This document shows positions 47,533 through 60,146 of a stretch of DNA of 64,000 nucleotides, piece after piece. The stretch lies in contig CM062811.1 in NCBI GenBank assembly GCA_031772625.1, positions 649,276,606-649,340,605 of the forward strand, in the 5' to 3' direction. Every line of letters begins with the position of its first letter. Positions within the stretch are counted from its first letter, which is position 1. A program made the translations under genes and the position numbers. The notes beneath the pieces are model-generated. The model was not told the origin of the DNA. It saw nothing but the letters and a program-made list of their open reading frames with translations, and searched no databases. This DNA is from Pinus tabuliformis. Its lineage: Eukaryota; Streptophyta; Pinopsida; Pinales; Pinaceae.

Positions 47533-48649
47533 TGTTGGAAAATGTAACTAGGTTCGGTCTTCATAATTGTTATTGTACTTATGTCATTATATAATTGAAA
47601 AGAAGAAAAAGAATATTGATTTGAAAGCATGGGTTTCATGCACAATTTATTTTTGTCATCTAGGTTAAGCATGTTCTTCATGCTTCTAGGTTTTTGAGTC
47701 AAAAAGTGTAAAATAGTCCTCCATAAGACCAAGCCGTCCCTCCAAACTGTCAAGTCAGCTTACCCAAAGAGACATGACCCTTCGCTGAGTAGACTACTAT
47801 AAATTGCCACCTGTTCTCTCTCATTGTGGAAGGATTTTCATGGAAGTTCAGAGATAAATAAATACGAGTCTTCTGAGGCATGATGAGAAAATTTTAGTGT
47901 CAAAGGGACGTCGGAAGATCTAAATTTCTTGTGACATGATGTGGACAGAATGTGAATCCATGAAGTTAAGATCTGAATTTCTTGGGACATGTGATCTGGA
48001 CATAATACAAATCTCTGAAGTAAAGATCTGAATTTCTTGTGACATATGATCTAGACAAAATGTGAATCCCTGAAGTTAAATTTCGGAATTTCTTGTGACA
48101 TATTATCTGGACAAAATGTGAATCCCTGAAGTTAAATTTCTAAAAAGATGTGCTACTAAACAAAGCTATTTCTATGATGACTTCTAAGCCCCAAAAAATT
48201 GAATATATATATAAAGCCATAACGACTGTAATATGCGAGCTAGAAGAGAACTGAACAGACTGTAAGAAGGGAGCAGGAAGAATAAAGTGTCTCTTTGGAT
48301 AAGGCATATTGTGACATATCAACTATTCTTATTGAAGATGAGTCTTGACAAAATTGGAGGGCTGGCTTGGGGATCTTATGGAGGAATTTGACTTGGTGTT
48401 GGTCTTGGATGTCTCATTTTGATTTGATTCTATAAGAAGTGAAAAATATTACTAGGTTTTCCCCTTGGAGGGGTTTTGCCCTAGATTGGAGCCTACATCT
48501 TGTGTTCTTGTGAGCTTCATGTATTTTTGTTTTGCTGATCGCTTGATGAAGAAGAACTAATAAAAAAATAAAATGCCAACAAACATCACAAAGTAATTAC
48601 CAAGTAAGGAGAATCAACTCTAAATCTACATTATATTGATATTCCAACA
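47533..48649 (+). repeat. 3' LTR of element F (1117 bp)
   Basis: Begins TGTTGGAAAATGTAACTAGG after the purine tract TTAAAAGGGAG and ends GATATTCCAACA. This copy carries neither copia G nor the SINE, so it preserves both empty sites. Confidence 0.9.
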
Positions 48650-49427
48650 TTTGGAGAGCCCTAGTACATTGGACAAGGGAAAGCTTGTCACTGTTAAGTG
48701 GGCAGGTTGTTTGGGCTCTAGTTCATTGACCTCATGGGTGGAGGATTGATGATAATAGGGCTGGTCATTGTGCCCTAGTTTAGTGAGTTGCAGGAGGCCA
48801 ACTTCACGAATAAGAGGGCAGCCTCCAAGCACTAATGTTTGTCTTCTTTGGACCAATAGAGAGGCAAGAAGTAGGCAGTGATGAAGACCCAATGTGCTAC
48901 TTTGTCTTTGATAAAGCAAAGAGAGGCTAGTCGACAAATTTGATTGGGCCAAAGTCCAGTGACATTGGAGGAGCAGTGATCATTGATAGTGGCAAGTTGT
49001 TGAGCTGGATATGCACACTTTCTGAGGGAGCAAAAGTTGTGTGATCAGCAGAAGGGAAGGCAAAGCACCCACCAGATGTCTTCAAGATACATGGACTAAA
49101 AGGGTTGTGGAAGCGCTACATCAACAAGTCAAGTGTACTTTGTTCAGGGTAGATTGGTCATCATAGTTGTTGATACCAAGCCCTAGTTGTTGTCTTATAT
49201 CAGGGCTGATTGTAAGGGCCATGATCCCTGGTACAGGAACCCTAAGATTGTTGTATTAAAGATTTGTAATATAACAAGTGTTGGGATAAAATTTGTCTTG
49301 TGTACTAGTTGATTCACTGTTGTGTATTTTTCATTGTGCAAAGTAGAAGTGTTGTGGCATTTGAGTGTGTTTGTGATTGTGATCTTAGACTCAAACCAGA
49401 TTCTTGAGTGCTATGGAAAAATCAACA
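48650..49427 (+). repeat. 3' LTR of element E, second half
   Basis: Continues from 32238: GAGAGCCCTAGTACATTGGAC matches the 5' LTR at about 28829, and it ends GGAAAAATCAACA as the 5' LTR does. Confidence 0.88.
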
Positions 49428-50109
49428 CGAGGTCAATTTCGATTGCTACCACTATAACCTATAGGTGCCTACATCTGCGGCTTCCACAGACATGGGTAAG
49501 TTGAGGAGATTTGAACATCACATATCTTGGTAAACAACACTTCATTATCACAACACTTTCCAATAGAGCTAACCCCTAGGGGCTAAAGAGTTAGAAGCAT
49601 TAAAATAAATTTAACAAGTCATAAAATGATGAACAACTTTTCCACCTAAGGAACTATATGCAAAGTTTATTCACATAAATAAACAAGTTGAAGGATGAAA
49701 AAAAAACACAACCAAAGTTAGACGAACATGTCAACAAAGAAACAATCACTGATCCAGTTGAAGTAGGAATATCCTCAAATGTTGAAGTACAAATAATGGA
49801 AAATCCAAATATCTCTACCAATAAACTTTTGATGATCAACCAAGCAATACAAGTACACAAGGGAAACATACTGCCAAACATGAAATAAGAGAGAACTACA
49901 AATATGGTAAGGAAAGACCATGTTACAAGGATGCCTTATTGTCATCCAAATGACAAGAGTCATTGTAAGTTGTAACCAAAGACAAAATCAATATGAGAAG
50001 CTAAGTGAAGATACTGTTAGATGGAAGAGAAGTTCCAAGTGTGGAATCTTACCATTTTTGGGATCACAGAAGTTGTGACCACACAATTTTGCAAAACATT
50101 AACTAGGGT
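49428..50109. other. unassigned sequence right of element E
   Basis: Short open pieces (for example 49688-49888, AT-rich and lysine-rich) but no recognised domain. It may be old internal sequence of the element into which E inserted. Confidence 0.3.
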
Positions 50110-50114
50110 GGTCT

Positions 50115-51158
50115 TGTTGATTTTTCAGTGTCTTCTATACCAATAATTTATTTTGATGTTTTAACTGATCTTTTTGCACATTCTTAAACATGATTTCATT
50201 ATTAAGCAAATTATATAGAAGACATTAACAATATAATAGCATAAGAACCATGAAGAAGCAACCAAACAAAGAACGTAGGATATTACCCTAGGAATACCTA
50301 CATTGGAAAAACCCAGCCAACCTTTTCCTTAGAGAATCAATGCGACAAGAGATACATCAAAGTCAACTAACCAGCAAGATGACCAACCATCTAGGACCAT
50401 GTCAACCCTCCACAATTCTGTCGACAAGGATCTCTGCGATAAGGTCTCCAAACGTCCAGTTACTCTGCCTCAGAATTTGCATTGTGCTACAGAGATAAAG
50501 TGCCTCAGATTCGCACTGTTCTATAGAGATATATGTGCCTTAGAATTGCGTACAAAACCGCGTGGATATAAATTCAGACTAGCGCACAAAAACACAGAGA
50601 TGCAACCTCAGACTTGTGCATGGTTCCACAGAGATATAGGCTCAGAACTTTGCACTTTTTCTGCCTCAGAATGTGAGTTGTTTGCCTCAGAAATGCAATC
50701 TGTCTACCTCAGAAAATGCGAGCTATCTGCCTCAGATCAACGAGTTTCCATGCCTCAAATCAACGACCTACTTGTCTCCTTCTTGCCTCAAATCAACCAG
50801 TTCTCTTGCCTCAAATAAGAGATCCAAATTGTGTCTTTGGAAGAGAGCAAATAGGGTCTATTTATAGTGATTTGTCCATGCAGAGGGGTGTGTCGGTGTC
50901 CCTTGGGCAGGCCAACTTGACATTTTGGAGGGCCAACTTGGTCACTTGTGTCAAATACAAATTCAAAATTTCATTTTCCCGCTCTTGATGAGCTTTATAA
51001 TTTTTCTTTTTGAATACAAGATAAATATTTTTCTTTTTCTTGCAAGCATGAAGAACATGCCTCAAATAAATTTTCTTTTACCAATATAATTCATTCTTCA
51101 TCATTACATGTACAAATGATGCATTATGAAGACCGACCATAGCTACAAAAATTCAACA
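50115..51158 (-). repeat. solo LTR, family F' (copy 3)
   Basis: On the minus strand from TGTTGAATTTTTGTAGCTATGG to CTGAAAAATCAACA. It is flanked by perfect GGTCT duplications (50110-50114 and 51159-51163). The U3 part holds a cluster of short CTGCCTCAGA/TTGCCTCAAA repeats (about 50465-50815). No internal region is present. Confidence 0.82.
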
Positions 51159-51340
51159 GGTCTGACCATTTCACCATTAAACAGTTTTACTGAATGTTCC
51201 ATAACCCATACCATCTCATGTCGTCAACCATCACATCTCCAAGAATAGATAATCTATGAGAAGGCAATTACAAGCCATAAAAAAGACATAAGCTTTTCCA
51301 TACATGCTGTGAGGACAAAGCATTTTAAAGGGGTAGGAAA

Positions 51341-52044
51341 TGTCATGAACATAAGTATATAAGTAATAATCATAATAATAACTAATATTAATAATAAGAA
51401 ATGAAGTGGCACAGCTTAACTAAAGGACATGACCTAATCAAGGGGCATTGCTTCTCAACAATTATGACTATTCAATGATACAAGTATACCATCACATGGC
51501 ATTGTATCAATCAACTAATCTCATTTAGTACATAATATATTTATTGCTTGTACCATAAGGATTTTAAACTATGTCCTTTTTACATTGGATATTCCATAAA
51601 TGAACTATGTTCATTTTCTAAAGGGCATCCACCAAACTATAAGGAGAACTCTAACACCAAAGGGAAGAGCACTAAGCTAGCAACCATTTGAGGTCAAGCT
51701 ATCTCAACTATGCAAATCCATCAAGGACTAGCTCTCATGTGCCAATCCATCTCAAACCATACAGGGGTTGAACATACACCATGTACCCCAAATCTCATAA
51801 AGCACCCCAAGCATGGTGTAAACACTTTCGAAGTAACCCCAAAAATTAACAAGGCTGAAGCACGCCTCATACTAGCAAATCTTTCAGGTATGTGTAGCAT
51901 TATTGAGTGTGTCATTGTAAGATGCTCTACTTATAAAAGGAAGCCAATTAAACATGGTTTATTCTAGGCAATCTTCGATATAAAAGATGACAATCAAGGT
52001 TTGATTGCTAGTATGTATATAGAACCTACAAGGGTCTATTGGCA
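51341..52044 (+). repeat. probable start of an LTR, remnant
   Basis: The peptide-like GAGGACAAAGCATTTTAAAG and a purine run precede TGTCATGAACATAAGTATAT, the same arrangement as before the 3' LTR at 23274 (GAGGACAAAGC...GGGG then TGTTATGAAC-like). It is probably the 3' LTR of an older element, broken by element H at 52045. No partner was found. Confidence 0.4.
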
Positions 52045-52049
52045 TATAG

Positions 52050-53457
52050 TGTTAATTTTTGCAACTGCGGTAAAATTTGACCTTGGACAGTTGAAATGAC
52101 CAAGATAATGATTGCATTAAATTTCTCTTTTCGAGAGGGCCAAAATCGACCTAAAGATCACCCAATTTGGTTAAGCGGAAGTTGAGTTATGAATTATTTT
52201 ATTCACACATGTATTATGGAATGGGTCAACCCTAACCACATGAGTAACTACTTGGGTCAGTCTTAACCCCAAGTGACCCCTTAGGAAATCATATAAATAG
52301 AAGAGACCTCAAGATCATTTGGACACATCTTCTCTTCTCTTTTGTCTTGGTTCACATAAGTTCAACAGAAGGAGTTCGCTAAGGATCTGAAATCATACGC
52401 GAAAGGTTCGCTCTGGGTAGGATCCATTGGATCTCAGTCGTTGGCACAGAACAAGGCATTCTAGTCCCTGGTCATTGGCACACAAGCCAATGACAGTGAC
52501 TATAGAGCCTTGGGCACTGGCACAAAGGCTTATGGGAGCGACTCTGGGTTCAGAGGTAGATCAAAAGGTTCCGGTCCCAGGTAGCCCTAGGAGCGACCCT
52601 GGCATCTCGATCACTCGCACAACTCAGAAAGGGTGCGACTTTGGTTTGTCGATCGCTCGCACGGCTCAGCTAGGAAGCAACTTTGGGTCTTTGCAGTTCA
52701 GTTCTAGAATCACACGCATAGAGACCTCCTGAGAGAGACTCTGCAATCACAGTCGCTCGCATACTGTATTCATGAGAGCGACCCAAAATTTTTAGTCGCT
52801 CACAGACAGTGTTGATGAGGGTGACCAAGTTCAGATCCAGGGTTGGCCTTAGTTGACTTCAGTGATCAGGTAGATCTGGGTTTCTCTCTAGTGTTATACA
52901 GATTTGTAGATCTAATTTGTTAGTTTCTGCTGCAAACATATATATTAGGCTCATTGACAATGACAACAGTACTCAGCAGCATTCGACACAGTGACAGCAG
53001 TACTCAACATTGTTCGGCATAGTGGCAGCAGTATACAGCAGTTGACATCAGTTGGTGACAGCACATTATAGTCATTAATATAAGGGTTCTGATTCCTAGC
53101 ATGATTAGATTTGTTTCATAGATATCATTATTGTTTTGCTGCATAGATAAAGTGATGGATCATTGTACTCTGTTTTGCTGCATCATTTGATGACAAACTA
53201 AGAAGAAGAAGATTTGCAAGGGTTTTGCCCTAGTCTCGGACCAATCCTGGTGTCTCTATGTGTGTGCATGCTTTCTTCTATTGTCCCTTTTATATTCTGT
53301 TGCATTCATGATGATGGTGATGTTGTTTCTTGCATATGTTGATGTATAATAGCGTAGATCTGAATAATGTAATGATGAAATGGGGTGAACTTAATGTATT
53401 AATGATGAAATGCAACTATCATAGCAAAGAACAATGTCGCCTTAAGAAAAATTAACA
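52050..53457 (+). repeat. 5' LTR of element H (1408 bp)
   Basis: Begins TGTTAATTTTTGCAACTGCGG and ends AAAAATTAACA. It contains a TATAAATAG box (about 52293) and a G/C-rich stretch with repeated TCGCTCGCAC/GAGCGAC units (about 52420-52800). Confidence 0.87.
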
Positions 53458-53469
53458 TGGTATTAGAGT
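53458..53469 (+). other. primer-binding site of element H
   Basis: TGGTATTAGAGT, two changes from the initiator tRNA-Met site, directly after the LTR. Confidence 0.8.
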
Positions 53470-55899
53470 TGGGTTGAAGAAAAGCCATGGAGATCACCCT
53501 GATGATGACACCATTAATGGAAGCAAGAAGAGGATGGTGGAGACCTAAAAGAATTCTAGGGTTTGAAGAAAACCCTAGGCATCTTGATGATTAGGGTTGA
53601 TGGATTCTATGATGTTAGGGTTGGAGAGAAAACCTTGGTTTATGGAAACTATATGAGGTATAGTATGGTCAATGAGAAGATGCTCAAGCACTTGTGGGAG
53701 ATTTAATGAAGCCCTAGATGGGATAATCCCTAGCAGATCTGGTTGGATACTTGAAGACAACATTGGTATATGGACCATGGACAATGATGGCTCTTGAAGA
53801 TTGGTTCAAGAGGGAGAGGATCACCTCTCATTGAAGATAAGTATTTCTTGACTTATGATGCTTCTTACTTGTTAGACTTATGGATCTGATGATTATGTTA
53901 TTGCTTGTACTTCCTGCATATGTATATGGATGTTTCTAACCTCCTTGATGAGATGTGATGTGTAGATCCTTCTTGAGGATCATTTTGAGATGCAGATCTG
54001 GAAAGAGACAAAGAGGTACTTAATGAAAAGATGATAAAGTGCTTCAAGTGGCCTATGTCTAATGAGTAGGTGCTCAGGTATTTGAATACCTCAAGGTATG
54101 CATGGTATGTTGTGTTTCAGCTATTGGCTCGATAAGCCCTAAGGTATGATGAGAATGCCTCTTTCTTTAATGGCTCATACATGCATATGAAAGTGACTTG
54201 GATATATGTCTCCTATGATGAAATTATGCACTTAGTGTTGAAAATTTTGACCTTCTTGAATTCTATGAGGCTATCTAATGTTGATACATTGATACACTTG
54301 ATGTTTGGCTAACATCTATGATCTATCTGTTGGATATCTTGATCCTATAAAGAAGGCTAGCACCTTGGCTCTAGAAAATGATACTCTTGATACTTGTCAT
54401 GATGGATTTCATATAGAAGGATAGTTCATTGACTCCTATACATGATTCTGTTGGTAATGCTTGCGATAAGCATGATGAAAGCATATGGAAAGAGAGATTG
54501 ACACTCTTGTTGTTTTAGTCAATTTTTATTGAATGACCTATTTTGATCTCCTTGGTCATGAAGAGCATGATAACCTTAATGTGAGAGGTATAAGTGTAAC
54601 ATTGATATTCTAGACCTCTTACTGCCTGTGGTCTTGTCTTGATGGCATATGGTTAAATTGGATGCAGTAACTTGATGGAGTGACTTGACAGAAAATGCTA
54701 TTGTGTTCATAATCTTTGAGATATGATTGCATCTATCTATTGCTTTGAGTCTAATCACTTGATGAAAGATTGATGTCATGATGTTGATAGCCATGATAGA
54801 TATATGTTTATGATCTAACAGATCTATTGTTGCATGACTCTAGTAGAGATAGGTTGATGACATGAATGAAGATGAATGATGTAGATCCCCAGTCAGAGGG
54901 AGAATCTCTTCTCAAGATTCTTAACCTTATTACTATTTTCATTATGTGTTGCTGAAGTATGATTTATGTGCATCTGACAGTATTGATCCACAGCTGAGTC
55001 TCAAATATGAAACTCATACAGAAATTAGGGTTTTTGCTCCAGCCGCAGTCACAGATATAGGAGATTTTGTCTCTGGTCGCACGCATGTTAAGGCCTAGAC
55101 AGCGTCCAGGCAGCTAAAGTCGCTCCCATGCTAACCTAAAAAGAGCGACCAGAGGTTTGACTGTTGCTGACCATCATATGAAGCTTTCTAAAGTTGTCTG
55201 AACTCTGAATCATGATGTTCCTAACATATTATGCCACTGTTAACTAATTTCTGAAGTTATTGAGTTAAATTGTTGATCATATAATGAAGTATTGTGCATG
55301 AAATGAGATAGTCACCTGGAAGATATCAGGACCACAAATGTATTGCAGATAACAAGAAGATCTGCTAACAGGAAAAGGTTGAATGTTTGCCATAACATGA
55401 ACATGCAGACTAAACTTGTGTTTGCAAGTGACCGGGACATACATATAGATATGTCACTATGTTTGTGCTACAAGAGGTTGGCATGATTTGGCACTACTGG
55501 TATATACAAAAAGTGTTTTGTCATGATGCTTGACAATAACTTTGAAATAATGATTGAGATGGGCTTTAACTATAGATCTCTCTACGATAACATTTGGACT
55601 TGACCTGATGTCTAGTGATTTGATTTGACGATTGTTGATTTGCCCTGATATCGATACTATGTGGGCATGATGACTTATGTGGAGATTGGCCTCCTTATTC
55701 TTAGCACAACGGTTGAAATAATGATAGTTGTGATTTGGGATGAAAAATGGAACCTGCACGACTCATCCTTGATGTATGCATTTGCATCTAGTGACAGGAT
55801 GACTTATATTATGATTCTGAGAATGACTTAATCAAGTTCAGATTTGTTGGAATGATGAAGTCATGATTTGATATGAGCTACACCTGTCTCCTGGTTGAA

Positions 55900-56900
55900 A
55901 GTATTAATACTATGATAATGATGACTTTGATAATGGTCGTGATTTGGCTTATAAACTATGATGAGTTGACCTTGTTGATTGATGGTATAACATTGAGTTA
56001 TGTAAGGATAATTATGGTGGCTTAGCAAGGCATGGTACCTGTAGAGAGCTTTGCATGAAGCAAGCTCCCCGATCCAGATATGTCTATATTTGACAGTTAT
56101 TTGATGAAGTCAGGATGATGAGTTCCAAGGTATGGCTTTGATATTGATTATGGTTTTGGTTTTATATCCTGATGATCTACTTGTGACAGGTGATGAGCCT
56201 ATGATGATCTAAATCAGAGGGAGATGGCTTATGAAGCCCGAAATAATGTATCATGGCATGATGAATCGATTTCTGGAATTTGGGAAAGAAATTCCATATT
56301 GCAAAGCTATTGGAAAATGTTTTTGAATAATGAAAATTGCAAATCCTTGGATACTCGGATTTGAAGTTCAAGATGTTGTTGAACTTGACATGGCATCTGA
56401 CGGTTGAAGCATTGATGTTTCGTTTTGAACATCCATTTGTATATGTATGATGTGCATAGAACCTTAATGAATTCATGAGTGAGTTGCTTCACTCACATAG
56501 AGTTGCCTCCGAGCATGCTTTGAAATATCTGCATGAGGTGTTCTATTTTGAGAATGTGATATTTCTCCTATGATATGTATCTACATAGATGTATTGTTGA
56601 TATTTGAGATTATTGTTGATAAGCACATTTGGATGTTGCTTTAGTATACGATCTGCCATGATATCTTGGATGAGAGGTCCATAGCATGGCTAGCTGTGAG
56701 GCAGGATACAGAAGCTCCTTAGAGAGTTGTTTGAGCATGATCTAGATATGACATGGATACCATGGATACATTGTGATGATCTGATTGGTAGTAAGTCCCA
56801 TATTTATAGTTGGGACCGAGATACTCTCATATATTGAGACAGTGCAACTATTCGAAACAAGCTCAAGCTTGTGGTTGGCACCTCCTTGAGAGGGAGGATG
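55900..56900 (+). pseudogene. element H reverse transcriptase/RNase H relic
   Basis: Fragments of copia RT can be read in shifting frames: MKQAPRSRY (56055 on), VLVLYPDDLLVTGDEP with YPDD (56165-56176) in place of the usual YVDD, and NENCKSLDT (about 56326). Further downstream CDDL...SKSH may be the RNase H CDNQS region. The upstream interior (53470-55900) is too decayed to assign, and 56900-57724 is non-coding with repeated GAATGTT(G/T)CTCCCC units. Confidence 0.6.
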
Positions 56901-57724
56901 ATTATGGTATCCTTTTGTGATTTATATGATTATATATGATCTGACATGATATTTGATTTGATGTTCTGTATGAACAGGAAACAACTACTATTAAGACAAG
57001 CTGATGATGAGAGAAGCGCTAATCAAGGACACTGAGCAAACTCTTCCTACCCTGCTTGAGCTCCCAAGGTGAGGAATTGAGATAGAGGGCTCCTGGGGTT
57101 GAGGGAACTCTAGACAATAGGGTGTTACCCTATCTGTTACCCAGGGTAGAAGAATGTTTCTCCCCTATCTTTATAGGGTCGGAGAATGTTGCTCCCCTCT
57201 TGGTCTTTGCAGAGTATACCCCAGTTGGCATCATACCCTCAAGCAGGCCAGCTTTATGGGAATATCGCTCCTCGTTTTGGCCAACGAGTTGAGAGTGTAC
57301 TTGGGGTGTACAACCCAAGTCAATTATGATGCAGGTGTTCTACCACATGACTATTCTGGGTCATCGATGGGAAGATCAATAGGCAATAGGAATGGTTGAG
57401 ATAACTCGATATGATTCTGGTTTGAGGGTAAGATCCTCGATGAAATTCCAGGGTCGAGGGTGTACTCCCCTATGTGATGAGCTATCCTATTGCTCGGTAT
57501 GGGTGGAAACTATTGCTCCCCGATGTAGTTCCAAGTTGAGACATGCTCCTTGATGATAAGCTCTCCAAGACAATTGATGATGATATTCCGGGTAGCAGCC
57601 TGCTAGTAGAGATTCCAGATAGCAGCCTAATGGCTAGACAGTGATAGATTGAGCTCCCCTCCGATAACAAATTCTTCTTCTTCTAGATCCGAGAATGTTC
57701 ACCATATGATCAGGAACAATCAAG

Positions 57725-59112
57725 AGATAAGCTCAGCGACTACGGTAAAATTCCACCTTAGATAGCTCAAATGACCAAGATAATAATTGCATTAGATTCC
57801 TCTTTTCGAGAGAACTAAAATCAACCTACAGATCACCCAATTTGGTTAAGCAAAAGTTGAGTTATGAATTATTTTATTCACATGTATTATGGAATGGGTC
57901 GGCCCTAACCACATGAGTAACTGCTTGGGTCAGTCTTAACCCCAAGTGACCCCTCAAGAAATCCTATAAATAGAAGAGACCTCAAGATCATTTGGACACA
58001 TCTTCTCTTCTCTTTTGTCTTGGTTCGCACAAGTTCGACGGAAGGAGTTCGCTCAAGGGTCCGAAATTATAGGCGAAAGGTTCGCTTTGGGTTAGGGTCT
58101 TCTAGATCTCGGTCGTTGGCACAGAACAGGGCATTCTGGTCGCTGGCACACAAACCTATGAGAGCGACTATAGACCCTTGGATGTTGGCACAAAGGCTTA
58201 TGGGAGCGACCCTGTCATCTCGATCGCTTGCACAACTCAAAAAGGGTACGACTTTGGTTTGTCAATTCCTAGCACAGCTCGGCTAGGGAGCGACTTTGGG
58301 TCTTTGCAGTTCAGTGCTAGAATTGCACGCATAGAGACCTCCTAGGAGTGACTCTACAGTCACAGTCGTTCACATACTGTATTCGTGAGAGCGACCCAAA
58401 AGTTTCAGTTGCTCACAGACAATGTTGATGAGGACGACCTAGTTGAGATCTAGGGTTTGACATCTTGGCTTCAGTTGAGTTCAGTGATCAAGTAGATTTG
58501 GGTTTCTCTCTACAGTTATACAGATTTGTAGATTTGTAGATCTAATATGTTAGTTTCCGCTGCAAACATATGTATTGGGCTCATTGACAATGACAACAGT
58601 ATTCAACATTATTCGACACAGTGACAGCAGTACTTAGCAATGTTCGGCACAGTGACAACAGTATACAGTAGTTGACATCAATTTGTGACAGCACATTACA
58701 GTCATTTAGCATGAGGGTTCCGATTCCTAGCATGATTAGATTTGTTTCATAGATATCGTTATTGTTTTCCTGCATAGATAAAGTGATGGATCATTGTACT
58801 CTCTTTTGCTGCATCATTTGATAATGATCTAAGAAGAAGATTTGCAATGGTTTTCCCCATGTTGGGTTTTTCCCTGGTCTCGGACCAATCCTAGTGTCTC
58901 TATGTGTGTGCATGCTTTCTTCTACTATCCCTTTTATATTTCACTACATTGATGATGATGGTGATGTTGTTTCTTCCTATGTAATTGCATATGTTGATGT
59001 ATAATGGCATAGATCTGAATAATGTAATGATGAAATGGGGTGAACTTAATGTATTAATGATGAAATGCAACTATCATAGCAAAGAACAATGTCGCCTTAA
59101 GAAAAAATAACA
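57725..59112 (+). repeat. 3' LTR of element H
   Basis: Matches the 5' LTR from GCGGTAAAATT onward; the first 16 bases are diverged, so the start is approximate. It ends GAAAAAATAACA, followed by the TATAG duplication. It contains the same TATAAATAG box (about 57965). Confidence 0.83.
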
Positions 59113-59117
59113 TATAG

Positions 59118-60146
59118 TATATGTCATTGTATTATGGATTCTAGATTTGAAACAATGAAATAGATACGTGGGTTGCATGTTAAAATACAGGTTTTTTTAA
59201 GTCAAAACATTTTCATTGAACAAGAGTGAACAACTACTCGATGTGAGATGCATCATGAGGTAGAAGTGTTCCACACATTATCAAGCATCCCTTTTCTTAC
59301 GAAGCCACCAACTCTGGAGTTTATATTCTGTAAAAGTTTCCCAAGACTTACAATTGGCCCAAAACTTGTTTCCAAGCATTGGCACATGCACAAGCACAAG
59401 CAAGAACATGTCATTCGAAAAACTTGATCCCTAATGGGGGGCAATAGCAGAGCACTGCTTTCACAAACCTAGCAAGACTTTGTTGATTTCAAACATAATA
59501 TTAACCTTATCTTCCTAGGAGAATATTTTATTTATGCCTCACAACATAACTTCACTAATACAACATAATATTATAAAATGCATAATATTTGCAAAAACCA
59601 AATGAAATAAATTACTTTCAATGTTTTCTTTGGCAACAAAACCATCCAGAAAGGCAAAGCTTACATTCTTCCTTCTAAAGTATGGTTCAATCGTCAAGGT
59701 CTCTTGAAACTATATGCAATATCTTCTTTATATTATTCCAATGAGCAAAGAAAATGTGCTCTCTAACATATCTATGTTCCCCCCATTGATTAAAGCACAA
59801 GCTAGGTAGTACTAGAAATAACTCCAACAAACACCATAATGGTGGTTCTTGCTCCTTTGAACTCATGCAGTCACTTTCACTGCTCTTACACATCTAGTTC
59901 CTTAGCTAATAACTTTTGTGGCAATATTGTTCTTTATATTCCCATTCATTTGTATTGATTTATTGTCTTCCAAAATTGTAGCTTCATTTCCCAATTTCAT
60001 TTAAGTTGATTTTCTAAATTTTATGTTCAAAAGATATCCAAACATCAATTCAATTTAACACTACAAAGGCATTTGTAATTTTAAATTTTAAATTCGAACA
60101 TATGTCTACACCAAAGAGACAATGCCAATCCAAAATAAAGATTCAC
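59118..60146. other. intron sequence next to the DTW-motif exon
   Basis: AT-rich. Small minus-strand open frames at 59253-59444 and 59687-59893 show no family resemblance and no clear splice sites. No bounded repeat was seen. Confidence 0.5.

Larger units (their letters stand above)
32239..48649 (+). mobile_element. element F: large non-coding LTR retrotransposon, heavily nested
   Basis: The 5' LTR (32239-32810 plus 38162-38803) and 3' LTR (47533-48649) frame an interior that starts with a primer-binding site (38804-38815). Removing copia G, the SINE, a solo LTR and the hAT transposon leaves about 5.0 kb, with no recognisable gag or pol: a LARD-like element. It splits the 3' LTR of E; the junction flanks ATAGG (32234-32238) and TTTGG (48650-48654) are an eroded 5-bp duplication. 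Confidence 0.85.
27855..49427 (+). mobile_element. element E: gag-only copia-type LTR retrotransposon, split by F
   Basis: The 5' LTR (27855-29599), primer-binding site (29600-29611), a 1.67 kb interior with gag and protease only, and the 3' LTR in two halves (31267-32238 and 48650-49427). Without the 16.4 kb insertion of F the element is about 5.2 kb. Integrase, RT and RNase H are absent, as in TR-GAG-type non-autonomous elements. Its flanks (CGGGA and CGAGG) are only a poor target duplication, in keeping with age. Confidence 0.85.
52050..59112 (+). mobile_element. element H: decayed Ty1/copia retrotransposon (7.1 kb)
   Basis: The 5' LTR (52050-53457), primer-binding site (53458-53469), interior and 3' LTR (about 57725-59112) are flanked by perfect 5-bp TATAG duplications (52045-52049, 59113-59117). 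Only scattered copia pol motifs survive in the interior, with many stops and shifts, so this element is old although its ends are well kept. Confidence 0.87.
18380..60146 (-). other. giant intron (about 41.8 kb) of the DTW gene
   Basis: Bounded by the donor GTGAAT after the 60147-60227 exon and the acceptor ending at 18380. All repeats listed between these points are therefore intronic. The exons on both sides have clean splice junctions and compatible phase (0/0), which argues for a working gene. That the two exon groups form one transcript is inferred from strand, phase and protein order. Confidence 0.72.

Noticed and set aside
52420-52800. Repeated TCGCTCGCAC/GAGCGAC units as a separate satellite
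   Set aside because: The same pattern occurs at the same place in the other LTR of element H (about 58100-58400), so it is part of that LTR.
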